A stretch of 64,000 nucleotides of DNA from NCBI RefSeq assembly GCF_008831285.2, contig NC_045147.1, forward strand, positions 7,906,334-7,970,333, written 5' to 3'. Shown one piece after another: positions 60,032-64,000 of the stretch. The position numbers were made by a program, and so were the translations under genes. This DNA comes from Nymphaea colorata (taxonomy: Eukaryota > Streptophyta > Magnoliopsida > Nymphaeales > Nymphaeaceae). Numbering within the stretch: the stretch's first letter is position 1; every line of letters starts with the position of its first letter. The notes below the pieces were generated by a model that was given only the letters and a program-made list of their open reading frames with translations, was not told the DNA's origin and did not search any database.

Positions 60032-61561
60032 TGTATATACACATGTATATATACATATATAGGTGGTGTTGTCCATCACAGAATTGCTTGAGTTTTGGAA
60101 AAGGTAAACTTATAACTTAAAGTTGATATTCCTTTGTCAGAAGCACTTGGAAACTTAACTATATGAAACCTTCAACCATGCATTGTTACATTGTTATCAC
60201 AGTCATATTAATTTTTAAGATAATAATTAAGTGTAGACTTAGAGAAGCTTGTTTGCTTATTTGTTTTCTATGGAACAGGTGCCCACTAGTTTTATTCCTT
60301 TATGAAAGAGGATGCTATATGAAACCATTAATCATGTGTTGTTGGATTTTCATACTAATTTATAACAGAATTATTAGATGAAGAGAACCTTGTTTGCTCA
60401 TCTGTTTTTACTGAACAGGAGCCGGCTCGTCTCATTCCTTTATGAAAGAGGATGGCGTCAAAATTTTGTATGGGGTGGTTTTCCTGGCCCAAACAAAGAG
60501 GTGTGTCTTTATGTTTTGTAAGTATTGTGCAATGTTTAATAACTCACCCAATCACTAGTTGATTCAATTCAACTTAGCTCCCTACTAGGTCAACCTAGTA
60601 AGGGGACTCAGTTTAATTCAAAACTCATAAAGACTTGCCCACAACTCGTTTGACTTGCCTAGAACTCAAGAAAACTCACCCACAACTCGTTGACTTCCTA
60701 GGATTCATATGACTTGACCAAATTTCGGTGATAGATGTTATCAGTGATAGTCATTTTTGTTGAATTATGCTACTATAAAGAGCTACATTTCCTGTTATTA
60801 CATGTGTAAATATGGCTGGGTCATGGCTTTACTCGACGTTAATTTGACCTGTTTATGAATTATATAAGTAATCAGGTCATTCTGTAACTTTTTTATGTTT
60901 AAATGTCAAGTTATATATTGTTTTTCATGTAAAAAAATAATAGTTAACAAAACCCAGCCCAAGTCTCCGAGTTGATCCACTTACTCATAGGTCAATAATG
61001 GATCACTGGAATCTTGAGTAACTGGATTTTAGAACATTGGTCTTGTCTTCCTATATGAAGTAAATCTCTGCCTTTAAATTTTTATGTCCCTATTTATTTG
61101 TTCTACTGAGTTCTTATATGAAGTATTCTGGGACGTAACACAATAACTGATTCATGAAGCAATCTATCTACAGTTTGAAATGGCTAAGGAATACTTGCAG
61201 CCAACTTTTGGAGGTGTAATCATTGATGCTAGTTGTGCGAGTGGCTTATTTTCCAGGCGTTTTGCTAAGAGCAGACTGTACTCTCTTGTGGTAGCTTTGG
61301 ATTATTCAGAGAATATGTTACGCCAGTGCGATGAATTCAACAAGCAGGAGGGCATTCTGGCTGATGAGTATGTAGCTTTTTTTGCAGCATATTCTTTCCG
61401 AGGCTTCATTGGGAATGTTCATGAATTCCTAGATTTTGTTCTTATCCAGGAGTTTTATCCTTGTAAGAGCCGACATATCGAGACTTCCTTTTGTAACCAA
61501 CACCATAGATGCCGTACATGCTGGTGCTGCTTTGCATTCCTGGCCCTCACCATCTATTGCA
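51749..61561 (+). CDS. Plastid-targeted SAM methyltransferase, At2g41040/At1g78140-like, 5' six exons
   Basis: Exons: 51749-51988, 59452-59552, 59690-59830, 60419-60500, 61174-61367, 61450-61561. All have GT/AG borders and all phases agree, giving 290 codons before the gene leaves the last visible donor (A|GTAAGA). Residues 1-80 are rich in Ala, Arg and Ser with few acids, fitting a chloroplast transit peptide; in-frame Met19 (51803) is an alternative start with equally good context. A zinc ribbon follows (CPICYSCF with [17 protein letters not shown]), then [14 protein letters not shown] and [17 protein letters not shown]. Motif I is [16 protein letters not shown], then [12 protein letters not shown], and [10 protein letters not shown] with [15 protein letters not shown]. 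Relatives have CGSG where this has CASG. Relatives are class I methyltransferases of plastoglobules/plastids with unknown substrate. The last exon(s) (EICRVLRSGG-type) are not in the window. Confidence 0.9.
53636..54128 (-). repeat. 3' LTR of the young copia element
   Basis: On the plus strand it begins TGTAAATCAGGCCC and ends ATTCTAACA. 493 bp. A TA microsatellite near the end differs in length from the partner LTR. Confidence 0.95.
54142..57852 (-). CDS. Ty1/copia Gag-Pol polyprotein, 1236 residues, open
   Basis: An unbroken frame covers the gag C terminus and all of pol. Zinc knuckle [14 protein letters not shown] is at residues 137-150 and the protease DSGA at 215-218. Integrase HHCC is around 345-376, with catalytic Asp403 (HSDVWGP), Asp465 (FRSDSGGEF) and Glu501 (VAERKHRH). 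RT spans about 760-1000 with Asp840 ([10 protein letters not shown]) and YVDD at 923-926. RNase H includes TDADWSGY (1086-1093), SSTEAEYRA (1125-1133) and CDNKSAI (1163-1169). It ends shortly before the 3' LTR. The apparent Met start lies inside gag: a one-base deletion near 57866 cuts the frame from the true gag start at 58228. All catalytic residues are present, so pol could still work if translated. Confidence 0.92.
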   Translation of the reverse strand: MHHVQLKIHNLQQGDRSIKDYVAEMDQLYDELSIFELHWTQDLILREKQTQREKFYKFIIGLRPEFDGVKTALLHRSKTPSMNEAIVELQMEENRLCLDKEKVNNVLATSRPGAHLRPYRPPHFNRTNEGARRKVICYHCQEEGHTKPRCSKLRTFDKRSNVAAPIQEERKEASSFQLDQLISALQPFLKEGGTPSTLGATVASTSSSKYSWIIDSGASFHMMPCGSLLTECTKNDSYSFVKTADGTSLEIDFIGNLDLDFGSKTLKVPQVRHIPKLSLNLLSVSQIADLGFDIIFSQSKCLIQDRVSKKTIGEGFRTKDLYYVDFLDLSRPSCNISKECDIQTWHQRLEHFNIEKMSHLPFMENFCQKNFCCNDCIKAKMKVLPFDNRNFIAQKSFDLVHSDVWGPAPIMSKGGLLYYVIFIDDYSRHTWVYFLKHKSEVFINFKNFYTIYTQFGSNIKVFRSDSGGEFMSNEFQQFLKEKSIVHQRSCPNTPQQNGVAERKHRHIIETTRAILLSKNVRKNFWAEAVLTSTYLINRMPTKLLKHVSPFEKLHHVKPNYNRLKVFGCKCFVLSDKDDKLSSKAISWVFIGYSETQKGYRCYDIEKDKVYVSRNVIFLENEDGFKDEPKELEDYTFLWTNDIDDDDDIDDDESDKVVEVPIEEVNNDNSTHLIPPKDILVYRRRDTQNQETNQSLPRRSQRHTRPPQRFISYESFFPKFRVCLMAHHSFYEPSSYLEAKEDPNWIEAMNLELKALESNKTWDIVPLPTGKKTIGCRWIYKIKTRSDGTLERYKTRLVAKGYAQEYEIDYEETFAPVARMTSVRTLIAIASVKHWTIFQMDVKNAFLNGQLQEEVFMGAPPGFDLPQNKVLRLKKALYGLKQVPKAWFDKFSSVMFNQGFQSCYSDTAMFVKTTSVGVIVLLLYVDDMVITGSDDKGIIEVKHFLNKCFQMTDLGRLTYFLGIKVAYSKQGYLLSQMKFASELVDRIGISDDKVVDTPEAMGVKMKINDGEILENLTPFRQIVGALSYLSITRPDIAHAVHVISQFQQRPTSVHMGAAMRIVRYVKNTVNKGLFLSSSSILELVAYTDADWSGYPNNRHSTTGFCVFLGDSLISWRCKKQNKVSLSSTEAEYRAMATTTMEIVWLKSLLKDMRIHIMNPVKLCCDNKSAIYIASNHTFHERTKHIEMDCHYVREEFLQKNIDLSYVPSEYQLGDFFTKALAAARFQFLLGKLSVITP
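57853..58228 (-). pseudogene. Ty1/copia gag 5' part with one stop and one frameshift
   Basis: The start at 58228 reads [20 protein letters not shown], then [11 protein letters not shown] followed by TGA (58126-58124) where relatives have Trp, then [11 protein letters not shown]. It continues [20 protein letters not shown] through [14 protein letters not shown]. There a single missing base near 57866 shifts the frame; the downstream frame resumes at DVAYMHHVQ. Gag builds the particle, so this copy probably cannot mobilise itself. Confidence 0.85.
58545..58556 (-). other. Primer binding site of the young copia element
   Basis: On the minus strand TGGTATCAGAGT directly follows the 5' LTR end (58557), matching the initiator-Met-tRNA PBS with one change at the last base. 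Confidence 0.9.
58557..59043 (-). repeat. 5' LTR of the young copia element
   Basis: 487 bp, nearly identical to 53636-54128. Confidence 0.95.
59955..60062. repeat. (TA)n(TATG)n microsatellite in intron 3
   Basis: AT-dinucleotide and GTAT-tetranucleotide repeats between methyltransferase exons 3 and 4. Confidence 0.95.
60157..60460 (+). repeat. Tandem duplication including part of exon 4
   Basis: Two copies of about 150 bp (about 60157-60315 and 60316-60460) share CTATATGAAACC, GTTTGCT and the acceptor region AACAGG. The first copy holds a degenerate exon-4 start (60276-60313) sharing TTCCTTTATGAAAGAGGATG with the real exon, but its reading frame is broken. Confidence 0.8.
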
Positions 61562-62605
61562 GTAAGAATTTTTACTTTATTTTTGTTTACGTGTTCCACA
61601 CATCACATTCTCATATTGTTTTATCCCAACATGCTGGCTCCATAGTTTGCATTTGGATCTTTGTTATGTTTTTGAGGCAACTGGTGTAGCTGTATTTGGT
61701 TTTGGCGAATTAGGTTCTCAAACTTCATGCATATGATATATTTCATTTGCATAATGGCTCAGTGTGCATTATGATTTACTCTTCAGTTGTTCAAGCTGCA
61801 AGCACCATCAAGCTAAACTTATAAGCGATGTGTGTTTTACACTTTCTAGGATCCAAATTCCTTCATTAATTTGTAAGAAGATAAGCATTAAATGTGTTGT
61901 ATGCCACTAGGCCTTATGGTTATAGCCACTGTGATAAAAGGCGTATCGTAATGCACATCGGTCAGGCTGACCTACATGCGTAAGCATACATAAACTTTAT
62001 TTTTTAATTCATAAAAAAATCATAAAAATAAAGAAGAATAGGCAAAATTCAGAAAAAAATAAGAAAAAATCAAGAAATATATTATATATAAAAAACTCAT
62101 CACACACAATGAACATTCATGATTCATAATTCATAAACCATAGAATGTCAATTACAAATCAACGAGGAATTTTCACACACAATGAACAATCATGCAGCAA
62201 TCCATATTATATATAAAAAATCATATTCATTAAACTTCAGTTTGTTATATCACATCAAAACATATAGTTCATAATTGTTCACTGTGCAATGAAAATTGAA
62301 ATTATGTTTATGATTAAGTAACTGCGTGATTGTTGTCAATCAATATGATAATGATCATCTTTTTCATTTTCATTCTCATTTGCTCCAATGCTTGTTTCAT
62401 TGCTGCATTGTCTCCTTAGCAACGTTGAAAATGAAAGGGAAGAGGAGCTTTTGAATGAAAACTCCACAAAAAGGGGTCTCAGGCCTCCTTTTTTTTTAAA
62501 AAAAACACAGAGCCATAACCATTGTATCGTATGATATGAGGGTCGTGTAAGGTATGGCCAATACAGGCATGTATACAAGCATTTTGTGTATCGATTCCAT
62601 ATCGA
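61562..62605 (+). other. Intron 6 of the methyltransferase gene, left part
   Basis: Starts with donor GTAAGA. AT-rich, with a possible decayed MITE between about 61905 and 62530 (CTTATGGTTATAGCCACTGT against an inverted ACAGAGCCATAACCATTGTA). No exon recognised. 62598-62605 (CATATCGA) should be one copy of the 8-bp hAT target duplication. Confidence 0.55.
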
Positions 62606-64000
62606 CTATGTCACACGGATACGGGTACGGGTATCCTATGGATACAGGTACGGGTACGGGGACACGGCATTTTCAAAATTTTAGGATACGCGGATACGGT
62701 GAATATTATATTCAAAAAAATTAAAAATGATAATAAAGAAAGTCTCAAACAAAACATTGTTCATCACCAATCTCAAAAGTGATAACTGCTAAGACATAAG
62801 CAAGAAAGTCTCAAACAAAGTTACAAAACATTGTTCATCAATCATCACAAAACATTGTTCATCATCATTCTAGTCATCATCAATGCCCAAATCATCGTTC
62901 TCTTGAATCTCCTCTTCTTCCACAATAGAAGATGTTGATGGAATACAAGGTTCTTCTAATATTGAATTAACAACTTCAAGTTCATTCTCTTGTTCTAAGT
63001 TAAAGTCCTCAACATTCACGTCCCAATCTTTAGTTTCCCCTTCCCTACAAAACAAAAAAATTGTAATTATTATGATATTATTATCGAATAAGAAGAGAAA
63101 CATCTAACTCAATAAATCATATACTTAATTTACCTATATTCTGCTTTGTTCCTTGATAGAAGTCGAAGGTTAGAATGCACATAAACCAGATTTTCTGCAC
63201 GTTTGCTTGTGAGATTATTTCGTTTTATAGTGTGGATTTGTGAATATGTACTCCAATTTCTCTCACAGCATGAAGATGTAGCAGGTTGAGCTAGCAATCT
63301 GAAAGCAAGGTATTGAAGAGTAGGATAAGCACATCCATGTTTAATCCACCAAGACATTGATGGCAAATCATCTTTGTCTGCAGTTGCACCTACATCTTCT
63401 CTAATTCCAGTACAAAACCTTTCAAACTCATCATTAGCTTGGCGATTTTGATGTGCATCAATGAAAATCCTATTAATACATGCCAATCTGTTTGTTGACA
63501 ATTCTGGGTCCAGATGTGGTGGGGTTCTTCCAAGACCCCCTACAAGCCACTTTTTTCCATAATGTTTAGGACTTAATCTATGTGCCATGCATTGAAGAGG
63601 ATTGCTACTTTTATCCCATCTTGCAATCAATATTCTATGCACATGATCAAAAAATGCTGAATCTTCAAGTGCAATATTTTTTTTCTCATACTTAAAAACA
63701 ACCTCTTGGATTTTTTAAATCATAGTGTCCCACATCTCATACACACAGTGCAACGTTGAATTATCACAATCAAGAACTCTCAACATCTCCCAGATCGGCT
63801 CTGTGAATGCAAGTAAATAGAAGATTTGATCCCACCACTTGTCTTCAAGAATCAATCTTTTGATTGCTCAAGAATCAATCATCAGCACGGTAGAAACTCC
63901 AATCATCATCAGTCACCATACTGATCAATGCACTTTTTACCCTTTTTATCCTTTTGACCATAACAATTAGATATGCAAAACGTGTCTCTGCAACTCTTAA
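62606..64000 (-). mobile_element. hAT transposon, 3' end to window edge
   Basis: Terminus CTATGTCACACGGATACG, followed by GGTACGGG-type subterminal repeats to about 62700, then the 3' end of a transposase gene on the minus strand. The terminus matches that of the MITE at 313-728. The other end lies beyond the window. Confidence 0.8.
62870..64000 (-). pseudogene. hAT transposase C-terminal part, damaged
   Basis: Minus-strand fragments from the window edge: RVAETRFAYLIVMVKRIKRV, then ILEDKWWDQIFYLLAFTEPI with EMLRVLDCDN, an in-frame TAA near 63716, EVVFKYEKKNIALEDSAFFD, and the long frame from 63642 to 63134. The last holds the dimerisation domain (YPTLQYLAFRLLAQPATSSC followed by CERNWSTYSQIHTIKRN and AENLVYVHSNLRLLSR). 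An 89-bp intron (63045-63133, GTAAAT to TTGTAG) joins AEYR to EGETKDWDV and an acidic tail ending at 62870. At least one stop and one frameshift (near 63870) disable it. Family role: cut-and-paste transposition. Confidence 0.85.

Overview
The window is nuclear DNA of a flowering plant, AT-rich and dominated by transposable elements. The evidence is two host genes with plant introns and plant-specific protein families, Ty1/copia and Tat/Ogre-type Ty3/gypsy retrotransposons, hAT, Tourist-like and FAR1/MULE-type DNA transposons, and long CT/TA microsatellites. The species cannot be named from the sequence. I see no bacterial-type operons, CRISPR arrays, rRNA genes or convincing tRNA genes.

Host genes. 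At the left edge (+ strand, last exons 1004-1087 and 2220-2490) is the 3' end of a metallophosphoesterase gene of the MPPE1/PGAP5/Ted1 type. At the right (+ strand, six exons from 51749 to 61561, running off the window) is a plastid-targeted methyltransferase resembling Arabidopsis At2g41040/At1g78140. Its first intron is 7.5 kb long because it holds a young, nearly complete copia element in antisense. Its third intron carries a decayed partial copy of exon 4. Its last visible intron holds the end of a hAT transposon. A possible small secreted Cys-rich peptide gene (17003-17230) is a third, uncertain candidate.

Layout. 1-2490: phosphoesterase gene with a 416-bp hAT MITE (313-728). 2924-4420: candidate Tourist-like element. 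5450-9822: a 4.4-kb degenerate satellite array of about 115-bp units that reverses orientation near 7722. 9830-15000: remnant of a Tat/Ogre LTR and 3' untranslated region. 15011-15791: CACTA-like remnant. 18241-20420: dead FAR1/MULE transposase. 23027-38997: a 16-kb decayed Tat/Ogre element on the minus strand, with its PBS, ORF1, gag, protease/G-patch, RT, RNase H, integrase and 3' tandem repeats recognisable; a Tourist MITE sits in its 3' LTR and a 1.4-kb element with palindromic ends and a PBS sits in its 5' leader. 39770-40394: copia fragment (+). 40395-44985: decayed copia (-). 44986-47006: a cluster of direct and inverted repeats with 402-bp and 163-bp arm pairs. 47090-51700: microsatellites, a duplicated block, a SINE-like insert and a Tourist MITE. 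51749-64000: methyltransferase gene with its intronic elements.

How the parts relate. The hAT MITE at the left edge and the hAT transposase pseudogene at the right edge share a terminal sequence and GGTACG-type subterminal repeats, so they probably belong to one family, with the coding element as source of transposase. The Tat/Ogre remnants at 9.8-13 kb and 23-39 kb belong to the same or sister families. The nesting order can be read from target-site duplications and filled/empty-site comparisons.
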